From JAEZVV01 sp036652035 (lineage in GTDB: Bacteria > Pseudomonadota > Gammaproteobacteria > Burkholderiales > Burkholderiaceae_F): a stretch of 64,000 bases of DNA. Location: contig JAVVWR010000002.1 in assembly GCA_036652035.1 (NCBI GenBank), forward strand, positions 1 to 64,000, read 5' to 3'. Positions 42,490 through 50,879 of this stretch are shown here, piece by piece; the first letter of the stretch is position 1, and each line of letters starts with the position of its first letter. The notes beneath the pieces are model-generated. The model saw only the letters and a list, made by a program, of their open reading frames with translations. It was not told the DNA's origin and ran no database searches. The position numbers and the translations under genes were made by a program.

Positions 42490-43257
42490 TCACAGCTTGG
42501 TTGCGGCCTTGACGCTCGCCCACTGGCGGCGAGAGATCGGCAAGCGCTCGGGCAGATCGCGCAGGATCACTTCCCAATGGCCTTCGCCGCCCTCGCCTTC
42601 TTCGCTCGCCTTGACGCGCTGGAAACCTTCGATCGCGGCCTTCGCCACCAGGGCGTTGCGGTGGATACGAACAAAACGATCGCCGAACTCGCTCTCGAGC
42701 GCGGTAAGCGATTCTTCAGTCAGGAATTCGCGCTGCGCGGTACGGATCGTCACGTACTTGAGTTCAGCCCGCAGATAAATCACCTCGTCGAGCGGAACCA
42801 GGATCATGCGACCGCGCTCACTGACGGTCAGATGCGTTCGGACCGAACCCACCACGCGCGCCATCTGTTCGATCTTGGGCTCGTGCGTGTGCATTTTCTG
42901 CGCGCGCTCGAGCGCGGCAACCAGGCGATCGGCTCGCACCGGCTTCATCAGATAGTCGATCGCGTGAACTTCAAAGGCTTCAAGCGCGCGGTCGTCGTGC
43001 GCGGTGACAAAGATCAGTGCCGGTGGGTGCTGACGTTGCGCCAGGTGGCGCGCGGCTTCGATGCCATCCATCACTGGCATGTTGATGTCGAGCAGAACGA
43101 CATCCGGGTGCAGGCGATCGACCGCGTCGAGCGCTTTCAAGCCATTGTCGACCTCGCCCACCACTTCGTGCGGCAAGCGCGCCGCAGAGTCCGACAACAC
43201 CTGCAACAGGCGAGCCCGCGCTGGCGGTTCATCATCGACGATCAGCACTTTAAGCAT
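42490..43257 (-). CDS. algR: LytTR response regulator, AlgR-like
   Basis: A 255-residue two-component regulator. The receiver domain (1-125) has acidic DDE at 8-10, the phospho-acceptor D57 in LLDINMPVMDG and the conserved Lys near 108. The C-terminal LytTR DNA-binding domain (about 145-250) contains YLRAELKYVTIRT and FVRIHRNALVA. It belongs to the AlgR/AgrA type. It starts nine bases after the stop of the paired histidine kinase. The symbol is by similarity and position beside argH; targets are unknown. Confidence 0.88.
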   Translation of the reverse strand: MLKVLIVDDEPPARARLLQVLSDSAARLPHEVVGEVDNGLKALDAVDRLHPDVVLLDINMPVMDGIEAARHLAQRQHPPALIFVTAHDDRALEAFEVHAIDYLMKPVRADRLVAALERAQKMHTHEPKIEQMARVVGSVRTHLTVSERGRMILVPLDEVIYLRAELKYVTIRTAQREFLTEESLTALESEFGDRFVRIHRNALVAKAAIEGFQRVKASEEGEGGEGHWEVILRDLPERLPISRRQWASVKAATKL

Positions 43258-43266
43258 CGCGTCTCC

Positions 43267-44307
43267 TCAGGTTCCACGCTCGACTGGAAGCACCATTTTC
43301 AGCTCGAAGCGGTCGCCCCGCACACGAGCTTCAAGTTGCGCCTCGAGGTCGTAGATCAGTGCCAGTCGACCGCGGATGTTGTTCAAGCCCATCTGGTTGC
43401 CCTCACGCTCGGGCCGATCAGGTGCAATCGGGTTGCTCACCACGATCTCGAGCCGGAATCCGTGTTGGCGAATCACCACCTCGATCTTGCACGCGCCGTC
43501 GTAGCGCTCAGCTCCATATCGAACGGCGTTTTCCAGGATCGGCTGGAGCAGCAGTTGCGGCACTTTTGCGTTGGGATGGTAGGCGCCAACATTCCATTCC
43601 ACCTGCAATCGATCACCAAGCCGGGTTTGCTCGATCTCGACATACGACTTGCACAGCTCGATCTCGTCAGCCAGCGGAACCAGGCGACGGGTGTCGGCCA
43701 TCACGGCCCGGAACAACTCGGCGATGGCCTCGAGCATGCGCTCGGCCTTCATCGGATCGGTGCGAATGATCGAGAGCACGGCATTGAGGCTGTTGAACAG
43801 AAAATGGGGGCGGATCCGCGACTGCAAGGCCTGAAAGCGCGCCTCGGCCACCGCCGGAGAAAACGCCCGCTCGCGCAGCTCCAGGTAGTGCTGGGTCGCA
43901 ACTCCCACCGCCAGACCCAGCAGCCCATTGGAAATCACCCCCCAGAGATCGGCGCCAAGCAGCTTGGCGCTGGCGGCCACAACCACAGCGGGAGTCGCCC
44001 AGGCGATGGCGCGCTGCGCCGGCGCCCGCCATCGGCCCGCCACCCGGCGCAGCAGGCACCACAGCAGCAGCGTCGCGGGCGCCCCCAAGGACACCAGGAT
44101 CGATGCTCGCAGAAAGTTCTCGCTCCACTCGACCGCCGTGGTGGCTCCTGCTGCACTGACCACGGCCACGCCCAGCAACAGAGCGAGCAAAACCCGCAAC
44201 AGCACGCCGAGGTTGCAACCATCGGGAATGAGCTGAGGAGGAACCGGAGCAGCGGCAGCGGCGCGTGTTCCAGCGATGGGCCTGACGGCAGGAAGGGCTT
44301 TGCTCAC
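43267..44307 (-). CDS. algZ: LytS/AlgZ-type membrane histidine kinase
   Basis: Sensor kinase of about 346 residues paired with the downstream AlgR-like regulator. Four hydrophobic segments (about residues 35-150) form the membrane part. The His_kinase motif is RIRPHFLFNSLNAVLSIIRTDP (split over about 168-190), followed by an ATPase domain with ILENAVRYGAE and GLNNIRGRL. This is the short LytS/AlgZ (FimS) type. The start is uncertain: GTG 44307 (AGG six bases upstream) is preferred, since in-frame starts at 44349 or 44358 would leave about 20 bases to the divergent argH start and overlap its promoter. Confidence 0.85.
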   Translation of the reverse strand: MSKALPAVRPIAGTRAAAAAPVPPQLIPDGCNLGVLLRVLLALLLGVAVVSAAGATTAVEWSENFLRASILVSLGAPATLLLWCLLRRVAGRWRAPAQRAIAWATPAVVVAASAKLLGADLWGVISNGLLGLAVGVATQHYLELRERAFSPAVAEARFQALQSRIRPHFLFNSLNAVLSIIRTDPMKAERMLEAIAELFRAVMADTRRLVPLADEIELCKSYVEIEQTRLGDRLQVEWNVGAYHPNAKVPQLLLQPILENAVRYGAERYDGACKIEVVIRQHGFRLEIVVSNPIAPDRPEREGNQMGLNNIRGRLALIYDLEAQLEARVRGDRFELKMVLPVERGT

Positions 44308-44373
44308 GAGCCTATAAAATTCGATCGAAACGCTTTCACGTCGCGCCATGGCGCGCACACTTTCAAGGCCATT

Positions 44374-45804
44374 ATGTCAAAGCCCACCCTCCATGCTGCC
44401 GATCCCCTCGCCTCCAAGAGCGAGGCCTGGTCGGGCCGATTTGCCGAACCCGTGGCCGAGTTTGTTCTGCGCTACACCGCCAGCGTCGACTTTGACCAGC
44501 GCATGGCCGCGGTCGATATCGCCGGCTCGCTCGCGCACGCCACCATGCTTGCCAAGGTCGGCGTGATTTCCGCCGCCGACCTTGCCGCGATCGAGACTGG
44601 CATGGCTCAGATCCGCGGCGAGATCGAGCGCGGCGAATTCGCGTGGAAGCTGGAGCTTGAAGACGTCCATCTCAACATCGAAGCTCGCCTCACCCAGTTG
44701 GTCGGCGACGCCGGCAAGCGGCTGCACACGGGCCGCTCGCGCAACGACCAGGTCGCCACCGACATTCGCCTCTACGTGCGCGGCGAAATCGACCGCATCA
44801 TCGCCCTGATCTCGCAGCTGCAGGCCGCGCTGGTCGACCTGGCCGAGCGCGAAGCCGACACCATCATGCCGGGCTTTACCCACCTTCAAGTGGCGCAGCC
44901 CGTCACCTTCGGTCACCACCTGCTCGCCTACGCCGAGATGCTCGAGCGCGACCGCGAGCGCATGGTCGACCTGCGCCGCCGCGTCAACCGCCTGCCCTTG
45001 GGCGCCGCGGCGCTGGCCGGCACCACCTACCCGATTGACCGTGAGTTCGTCGCCGCGCAGCTCGGTTTCGAGGCCGTCGCCCAGAACTCGCTCGACGCGG
45101 TGAGCGACCGCGATTTCGCAATCGAGTTCTGCGCCGCCGCCAGCCTGCTGATGGTGCATATCTCGCGCTTTTCGGAAGAGCTGGTGCTGTGGATGAGCCA
45201 GCGCTACGGATTTATCAAGCTGCCGGACCGCTTCACCACCGGCTCATCGATCATGCCGCAGAAGAAGAACCCCGACGTGCCCGAGCTTGCGCGCGGCAAG
45301 ACCGGCCGCGTGGTGGGCGATCTGATGAGTCTGATCACGCTGATGAAGGGCCAGCCGCTCGCCTACAACAAGGACAACCAGGAAGACAAGGAGCCGCTGT
45401 TTGACGCCATCGATACGGTGCGCGACACGCTGCGCGCCTTTGCCGAGATGGTTCCCGGCATCGAGCCCCAGCGCGCCACCCTGCGCCGCGCCGCCGAAGA
45501 GGGTTATTCGACCGCGACCGACCTGGCCGACTACCTGACCAAGCGTGGCGTTCCTTTCCGCGACTCGCACGAAGCCGTGGGCCGCGCCGTTCGATTGGCC
45601 AGCGAACGCAATATTGAACTGCCGCAGCTCACGCTGGCCGAACTGCAGACCTTCTCGCCCGTCATCGGCGAGGATGTGTTCGAGGTTCTGACGGTCGACG
45701 GTTCGGTGGCAGCACGCAACCACGTCGGCGGCACCGCTCCGGCGCAGGTGCGCGCCCAGGTGGCTCGTTGGCAACAGCGGCTTTCAGATCGCGGCATCGC
45801 CTGA
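44374..45804 (+). CDS. argH: argininosuccinate lyase
   Basis: Last step of arginine synthesis, splitting argininosuccinate to arginine and fumarate. The 476 residues contain the N-terminal WSGRFAEPV (about 19-27), EDVHLNIE (about 93-100), HTGRSRNDQVATD (about 115-127) and the family signature GSSIMPQKKNPD (about 290-301) with the mobile catalytic serine. ATG 44374 gives the standard N-terminus. It is divergent from algZ. A TATAAA at 44313-44318 may be its -10, but no matching -35 is evident. Confidence 0.96.
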   Translation: MSKPTLHAADPLASKSEAWSGRFAEPVAEFVLRYTASVDFDQRMAAVDIAGSLAHATMLAKVGVISAADLAAIETGMAQIRGEIERGEFAWKLELEDVHLNIEARLTQLVGDAGKRLHTGRSRNDQVATDIRLYVRGEIDRIIALISQLQAALVDLAEREADTIMPGFTHLQVAQPVTFGHHLLAYAEMLERDRERMVDLRRRVNRLPLGAAALAGTTYPIDREFVAAQLGFEAVAQNSLDAVSDRDFAIEFCAAASLLMVHISRFSEELVLWMSQRYGFIKLPDRFTTGSSIMPQKKNPDVPELARGKTGRVVGDLMSLITLMKGQPLAYNKDNQEDKEPLFDAIDTVRDTLRAFAEMVPGIEPQRATLRRAAEEGYSTATDLADYLTKRGVPFRDSHEAVGRAVRLASERNIELPQLTLAELQTFSPVIGEDVFEVLTVDGSVAARNHVGGTAPAQVRAQVARWQQRLSDRGIA

Positions 45805-45845
45805 ACCCAACTCAGGGTTAAGCCTTAATCCTCAGTAGAATCCCG

Positions 45846-45882
45846 CACGCTGCGTGAGGAGCGCAGCGTGGCCGCTTGCGGC
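45846..45882 (+). promoter_or_regulatory. two adjacent hairpins between argH and the TRAP genes
   Basis: CACGCTGCG (45846-45854), loop TGAGGAG and CGCAGCGTG (45862-45870) form a perfect 9-bp stem; GCCGC-TT-GCGGC (45871-45882) follows at once. They end 26 bases before the dctQ start. No T run follows, so they may be mRNA-end structures of argH or a leader structure of the TRAP operon. Confidence 0.5.
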
Positions 45883-45908
45883 TGCCGGATGGACTAGAGG
45901 AGATGACA

Positions 45909-46499
45909 ATGAAAGCTCTACTCGCGCTCTCACGCGCGATCGATGGGGCGAACGAAAGGATCTTCCGCATCGTCATGTGGTTGATCCTGATCGTGACGCT
46001 TGTGAGCTCGGGCAATGCGGGGGTTCGATACCTGTTCGACCAATCGTCCAATGCCTGGCTCGAACTGCAGTGGTATCTGTTCTCGGCGATTTTCCTGTTC
46101 TGCGCCGCCTACACCCTGAAGGCCAACGAGATGGTGCGGATCGACGTGATCTCGTCGCGCCTGTCACGCCGCGCCCAGGCCTGGATCGACGTGCTCGGCA
46201 CCGTGGCTTTTCTGATGCCGATCACCATCATGATGGCCTGGCTGTCGTGGCCGGTCTTCATGCAGGCCTTCACCCACGACGAGATGTCATCGAACGCCGG
46301 CGGCCTGATCCTGTGGCCCGCGCGCCTGATGGTGCCGCTGGGCTTCGCGCTGCTGTTCCTCCAGGGCATCTCCGAACTGATCAAGATCGTCGCCTTTCTC
46401 ACCGGTGACGGCCCCGATCCCCACGCCAAGGAAGAAGGCAAGTCGGCCGAGGAAATGCTGGCCGATGAAATCGCAAAGATGCGCGGGGGCGAGGCATGA
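45909..46499 (+). CDS. TRAP transporter small membrane subunit (TakQ/DctQ-like)
   Basis: The 4-helix Q subunit of a tripartite ATP-independent periplasmic transporter, 196 residues. Helices are seen at about 18-38, 52-72, 93-115 and 135-160. The family block ELQWYLFSAIFLFCAAYTLKANEMVRIDV (split over about 49-78) is typical of the TakQ-like group. ATG 45909 was chosen over 45903 because AGGAG then sits at good spacing. The stop overlaps the M-subunit start (ATGA). Confidence 0.9.
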   Translation: MKALLALSRAIDGANERIFRIVMWLILIVTLVSSGNAGVRYLFDQSSNAWLELQWYLFSAIFLFCAAYTLKANEMVRIDVISSRLSRRAQAWIDVLGTVAFLMPITIMMAWLSWPVFMQAFTHDEMSSNAGGLILWPARLMVPLGFALLFLQGISELIKIVAFLTGDGPDPHAKEEGKSAEEMLADEIAKMRGGEA

Positions 46500-48289
46500 T
46501 CGAATTCTTGATTGCCAACATGGCGCCGATGATGTTCGCCGCGCTGGTGGTGGTTCTTCTGCTCGGTTATCCGGTCGCCTTCTCTCTGGGCGCGATCGGC
46601 ATGGGTTTTGGCTTGCTCGGGATCGAGTTCGGTCTGCTCGCCCCCTCGCTCTTTCAGGCGATGCCGGAACGGATCTGGGGTGTGATGAGCAACGAAACCC
46701 TGCTCGCCATTCCCTTTTTCACCTTCATGGGTCTGATCCTCGAGCGCAGCGGCATGGCCGAGGACTTGCTCGACACCATTGGCCAACTCTTCGGTCCGGT
46801 GCGCGGGGGCCTCGCGTTTGCCGTGATCTTCGTCGGCGCACTGTTGGCGGCAACCACCGGCGTGGTGGCAGCATCCGTCATTTCGATGGGCCTGATCTCG
46901 CTGCCGATCATGCTGCGCTACGGCTACGACCGTCGCATCGCCTCGGGCGTGATTGCGGCCTCCGGCACGTTGGCGCAGATCATCCCGCCCTCGCTGGTGC
47001 TGATCATCATGGCCGATCAGTTGGGCAAATCGGTGGGGGACATGTACGCCGGGGCCTTCATTCCCGGCTTCGTGCTGACCGGCCTGTATGCGGGCTTCAT
47101 CATTCTGGTGGCGATTTTCAAGCCAAGCTTCGTGCCGGCGCTGCCGCTCGAGGCCCGCACACTCGCCGAACCCAACGGCAACTCGGGCGCCACTTCGCTG
47201 CTGGCCTTGGCCGTGATCGCCAGCGCCGGGGCGATTGCCTTCGAAGCCTGGAAGCTGCCGCCCGACGCGCCAACCGACTTATCGATCATCGTCGGCCTGG
47301 CGATGGGAATGGCAATCGCCTTCGTCGCCGCCTTGATCAACAAGATCTCCGGGCTGGGCTTGCTCTCGCGCCTGGCCGAGCGCGTCGTGTTTGTGCTGAT
47401 CCCACCACTCGCCCTGGTGTTCCTGGTGCTGGGCACGATCTTCCTCGGCATCGCCACCCCCACCGAGGGCGGCGCAATGGGGGCGGCGGGCGCCCTGATC
47501 ATGGCGATCGCTCGCAAGCGCCTGTCGTTTGACCTGATGAAGCAGGCCATGAGCACCACCGCCAAGCTGACCACCTTTGTGGTGTTCATCCTGATCGGCG
47601 CGCGCATTTTCTCGCTCACCTTCTACGGCGTCGATGGCCACCGCTGGGTCGAGCACCTGCTCTCGGATCTGCCCGGCGGCCAGCTCGGCTTCCTGGTGTT
47701 CGTCAACGTTCTGGTGTTCGTGCTCGCCTTCTTCCTCGACTTCTTCGAGCTCGCCTTCATCATCGTGCCGCTCTTGGGCCCGGTGGCCGAAAAACTGGGG
47801 ATCGATCTGATCTGGTTTGGCGTGCTGCTGGGCGTGAACATGCAGACCTCGTTCATGCATCCGCCCTTCGGCTTTGCGCTCTTCTACCTGCGCAGTGTTG
47901 CACCCAAGACCGAGTACATCGACAAGCTGACCGGCCGCCTCACCGCTCCGGTGACCACCGGCCAGATCTACTGGGGCGCGATTCCCTTCGTGGTGATCCA
48001 GCTGATCATGGTGGCTCTGGTGATCGCCTTCCCGCAGATGGTCATGGTCTACAAGAGCGACGCGCCGCTGGTCGATCCGAACTCGGTGAACTTCAACATG
48101 CCCAACGATGGCGCGCCGGCGCCGGACGCGAGCTTCCCCGGCTTTGGCGCGCCGCCGGCCGAGGGGCAGCCCGCCAACGGCGAACCGAGCGAACCGAGCG
48201 AAGCCAGCAAGGCCGCTGACGACGCGGCCGACAAGGCCTTGCAAGACGCCTTCCAGGCGCCCCCGCCGGCCGAAGAAAAGAAGCCTTAA
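46496..48289 (+). CDS. TRAP transporter large membrane subunit (TakM/DctM-like)
   Basis: The 12-or-more-helix permease of the TRAP system, 597 residues. Conserved blocks include GYPVAFSLGAIGMGFG (about 22-37), IPFFTFMGLILERSGMAEDLLD (split over about 76-97) and ASGTLAQIIPPSLVLIIMADQLGKSVGDMYAGAFIPG (split over about 158-195). It is longer than ordinary DctM (about 430), because of an insert near 215-280 and a Pro/Ala/Glu-rich cytoplasmic tail (about 530-597), as in the TakM subgroup that carries 2-oxoacids. The probable binding protein is at 56857-57978, on the other strand. Confidence 0.9.
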   Translation: MIEFLIANMAPMMFAALVVVLLLGYPVAFSLGAIGMGFGLLGIEFGLLAPSLFQAMPERIWGVMSNETLLAIPFFTFMGLILERSGMAEDLLDTIGQLFGPVRGGLAFAVIFVGALLAATTGVVAASVISMGLISLPIMLRYGYDRRIASGVIAASGTLAQIIPPSLVLIIMADQLGKSVGDMYAGAFIPGFVLTGLYAGFIILVAIFKPSFVPALPLEARTLAEPNGNSGATSLLALAVIASAGAIAFEAWKLPPDAPTDLSIIVGLAMGMAIAFVAALINKISGLGLLSRLAERVVFVLIPPLALVFLVLGTIFLGIATPTEGGAMGAAGALIMAIARKRLSFDLMKQAMSTTAKLTTFVVFILIGARIFSLTFYGVDGHRWVEHLLSDLPGGQLGFLVFVNVLVFVLAFFLDFFELAFIIVPLLGPVAEKLGIDLIWFGVLLGVNMQTSFMHPPFGFALFYLRSVAPKTEYIDKLTGRLTAPVTTGQIYWGAIPFVVIQLIMVALVIAFPQMVMVYKSDAPLVDPNSVNFNMPNDGAPAPDASFPGFGAPPAEGQPANGEPSEPSEASKAADDAADKALQDAFQAPPPAEEKKP

Positions 48290-48309
48290 TCGGTCGGGTT
48301 TGATCAACC

Positions 48310-48336
48310 GAGCCCCGCCCCGGCGGGGCTCTTGTC
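48310..48336 (+). terminator. terminator after the TRAP membrane genes
   Basis: AGCCCCGCC (48311-48319) and GGCGGGGCT (48322-48330) form a perfect GC stem followed by CTTGTCTTT, 21 bases after the stop. Confidence 0.7.
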
Positions 48337-48375
48337 TTTGGTGCGGCGACAATCCGCTTTTTGCCCGAGGCGCCC

Positions 48376-49107
48376 ATGCATCCTCCTTCGTTCTCCGACC
48401 CACGCTCGGCCCTGGTGCTCTTTTCCGGTGGCCAGGACTCGAGCACCTGCTTGGCCTGGGCGCTTGATCGCTACACCCGGGTCGAAACCGTGGCCTTCGA
48501 CTACGGCCAGCGGCATCGGATCGAGCTCGATCAACGGCACGCGGTTCGCGCCGGCCTCATCGCCCGCTTTCCGGCCTGGGCACCGCGCCTGGGCGAGGAC
48601 CATCGGCTCGATCTATCGGTGCTGGGCGAGGTGAGCGACACCGCCCTGACCGATGAGCGAGCGATCGAGATGGATGCCAATGGCCTGCCCAACACCTTTG
48701 TACCGGGACGCAATCTGCTGTTTCTCACGCTGGCCGCGGCGCTGGCCTACCGGCGCGGCGCCGATGTGCTGGTGGGCGGAATGTGCGAAACCGATTTCTC
48801 GGGCTACCCCGATTGCCGCGATGACACGATCAAGGCGCAGCAAGTTGCGCTTTCACTGGGCCTGGGCAGCCGGATGACAATCGAGACGCCGCTGATGTGG
48901 CTGACCAAGGCGCAGACCTGGGAGCTCGCCCAACAACTGGGCGGCGCGCCCCTGGTCGAGCTGATCGTCGCCGAGAGCCACACCTGCTATCTCGGCGAGC
49001 GCGGCACCCGACATGACTGGGGCCATGGTTGCGGCCATTGCCCGGCGTGCGAACTGCGCGCACGCGGCTGGCGGCAATGGCAGTCCCAGCGCGAGACCGC
49101 GGCTTGA
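48376..49107 (+). CDS. queC: 7-cyano-7-deazaguanine synthase QueC
   Basis: Converts 7-carboxy-7-deazaguanine to preQ0 in queuosine synthesis. The 243-residue protein has the ATP pyrophosphatase loop LFSGGQDSSTCLAW (about 15-28), FVPGRNLLFL (about 115-124), and the zinc cysteines (C near 213, then CGHCPAC near 229-235). ATG 48376 is chosen because it starts the normal N-terminus. It stands alone here; no queD or queE is in the window. Confidence 0.94.
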   Translation: MHPPSFSDPRSALVLFSGGQDSSTCLAWALDRYTRVETVAFDYGQRHRIELDQRHAVRAGLIARFPAWAPRLGEDHRLDLSVLGEVSDTALTDERAIEMDANGLPNTFVPGRNLLFLTLAAALAYRRGADVLVGGMCETDFSGYPDCRDDTIKAQQVALSLGLGSRMTIETPLMWLTKAQTWELAQQLGGAPLVELIVAESHTCYLGERGTRHDWGHGCGHCPACELRARGWRQWQSQRETAA

Positions 49108-49239
49108 TCCACATCGAACTTCGAACGCTTTCACCCGGACTTTCCCGCCCTGCAACAAGGGCGATCACGGTAATTTTCACCTCCTGCGGCGGGCGCCGAT
49201 TTTCCCGGACGCTCGCGCCCGTCTGGAGTTGTTTGTCCG

Positions 49240-50763
49240 ATGATCGAAGTTGTCAATGCCGCCAACGGCATCGTGTGGAGCCCGGCCCTGGTGTATCTGT
49301 GCCTGGGCGTGGGTCTCTTTCTGTCGCTGCGCGGCGGCTTCCTGCAGGTGCGCCACCTGCGCGAAATGATTCGCCTGATCTTCGAGGGCAAGAGCACTGA
49401 CAGCGGGGTGTCGTCGTTCCAGGCGCTCGCCATGACGCTCGCCGGTCGGGTGGGCACCGGCAACATCGCCGGCGTGGCCACGGCCATCACCTTTGGTGGC
49501 CCCGGCGCCGTGTTCTGGATGTGGATGGTGGCCTTTCTTGGCGCGAGCTCGGCCTTCATCGAATCGACCCTGGGCCAGATCTACAAGGAAAAGCTCGACG
49601 GTCAGTATCGCGGCGGCCCGGCCTTCTACATCGAGAAGGGCCTGGGCATGAAACGCTTCGCCTGGGTGTTTGCGATCGTCACCATCTTCGCCTGCGGTTT
49701 CCTGATGCCGGGCGTGCAGGCCAACTCGATCGCCGCCGGCATGGAATCGGCCTTCGACATGGCCCCCAGCGTGACGGCCGCGCTGCTGGCCATTTTGCTG
49801 TCCTTCATCATCTTTGGCGGAGTCAAGCGCATCGCCACCTTCGCCAGCGTGGTCGTGCCCTTCATGGCGCAGGCCTACGTGATCGTGGCGCTGGTGATCG
49901 TCGGCCTCAACATCGAGAAGCTGCCAGAAGTGATGAGCCTGATTCTGCGCAGCGCCTTCGGTCTTGACGCCGGTTTTGGCGCGATGCTCGGCATGGCGAT
50001 CCAGTGGGGCGTCAAGCGTGGCGTGTATTCGAACGAAGCCGGCCAGGGCACCGGCCCGCACGCCTCATCGGCCGCGTCGGTCAGCCACCCGGTCAAGCAA
50101 GGCCTGGTGCAGGCCTTCTCGGTCTATGTCGACACCTTGTTCGTGTGCTCGGCCACCGCGTTCATGCTGCTCATCACCGGCCGCTACAACGTCCAGGCTC
50201 CCGACGGAGCCGCGGTCTATACCGGCGTGACGGGTGTGCTCGCCGGCCCCGGCTACACCCAGGTGGCAATGGAAGCGGTGATGCCGGGCTTCGGGTCGAT
50301 GTTCGTGGCGATCGCGCTGTTCTTCTTCGCTTTCACCACCATCGTCGCGTACTACTACATCGCCGAAACCAACATCGCCTACGTCAACCGCAAGATCAAC
50401 CGGCCGTGGCTGATGTTCGTTCTGAAAATCGCCTTGATGGCCTCGACCGCTTATGGCGCGGTCAAGACCGCCGACCTGGCGTGGGGGCTGGGTGACCTTG
50501 GCGTCGGGCTGATGGCCTGGCTCAACATCACCGCCATCATCCTGCTGCAAAAACCCGCCTTCCTCGCTCTGCGCGACTACGAGCGCCAGCGCGCGGCCGG
50601 CATCGAACCCGTGTTCCACCCCGAAGCCCTTGGCATTGCCAATGCCGACTACTGGAGCGGTGGTCGTGCCGAGAAAAACCTGATCCTCGAGGAAGTCGAT
50701 GGGGTGGGCGGCCAAGACAAGCCGACGAACACGGCAGCCAGCGCCCCCACGAGCCCGAGTTAA
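49240..50763 (+). CDS. sodium:alanine/glycine symporter, AgcS family
   Basis: A 507-residue inner-membrane amino acid symporter with about 11 helices. Family blocks are clear: LAGRVGTGNIAGVATAITFGGPGAVFWMW (split over about 67-95), WGVKRGVYSNEAGQGTGPHASSAA (split over about 258-281) and ETNIAYVNR. Substrate (alanine, glycine or another small amino acid) cannot be read off. A cytoplasmic tail of about 60 residues follows the last helix. The gene ends convergent to the adhesin, 116 bases away. Confidence 0.92.
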   Translation: MIEVVNAANGIVWSPALVYLCLGVGLFLSLRGGFLQVRHLREMIRLIFEGKSTDSGVSSFQALAMTLAGRVGTGNIAGVATAITFGGPGAVFWMWMVAFLGASSAFIESTLGQIYKEKLDGQYRGGPAFYIEKGLGMKRFAWVFAIVTIFACGFLMPGVQANSIAAGMESAFDMAPSVTAALLAILLSFIIFGGVKRIATFASVVVPFMAQAYVIVALVIVGLNIEKLPEVMSLILRSAFGLDAGFGAMLGMAIQWGVKRGVYSNEAGQGTGPHASSAASVSHPVKQGLVQAFSVYVDTLFVCSATAFMLLITGRYNVQAPDGAAVYTGVTGVLAGPGYTQVAMEAVMPGFGSMFVAIALFFFAFTTIVAYYYIAETNIAYVNRKINRPWLMFVLKIALMASTAYGAVKTADLAWGLGDLGVGLMAWLNITAIILLQKPAFLALRDYERQRAAGIEPVFHPEALGIANADYWSGGRAEKNLILEEVDGVGGQDKPTNTAASAPTSPS

Positions 50764-50879
50764 CGGCTCTGCCGGCCTGCGGCGGGCAACGATCGGAGCC
50801 CGCTCACTCGTTGCCGCCGTGCGCTGACCCGCTCGGCGGCCAAACGGTTGGCCTGCGACAGGCCGGCGAGAGGCGCAAC

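Noticed and set aside
42436..44373. Long in-frame extension upstream of argH
   Set aside because: It runs antisense through algR and algZ. ArgH starts normally at 44374.
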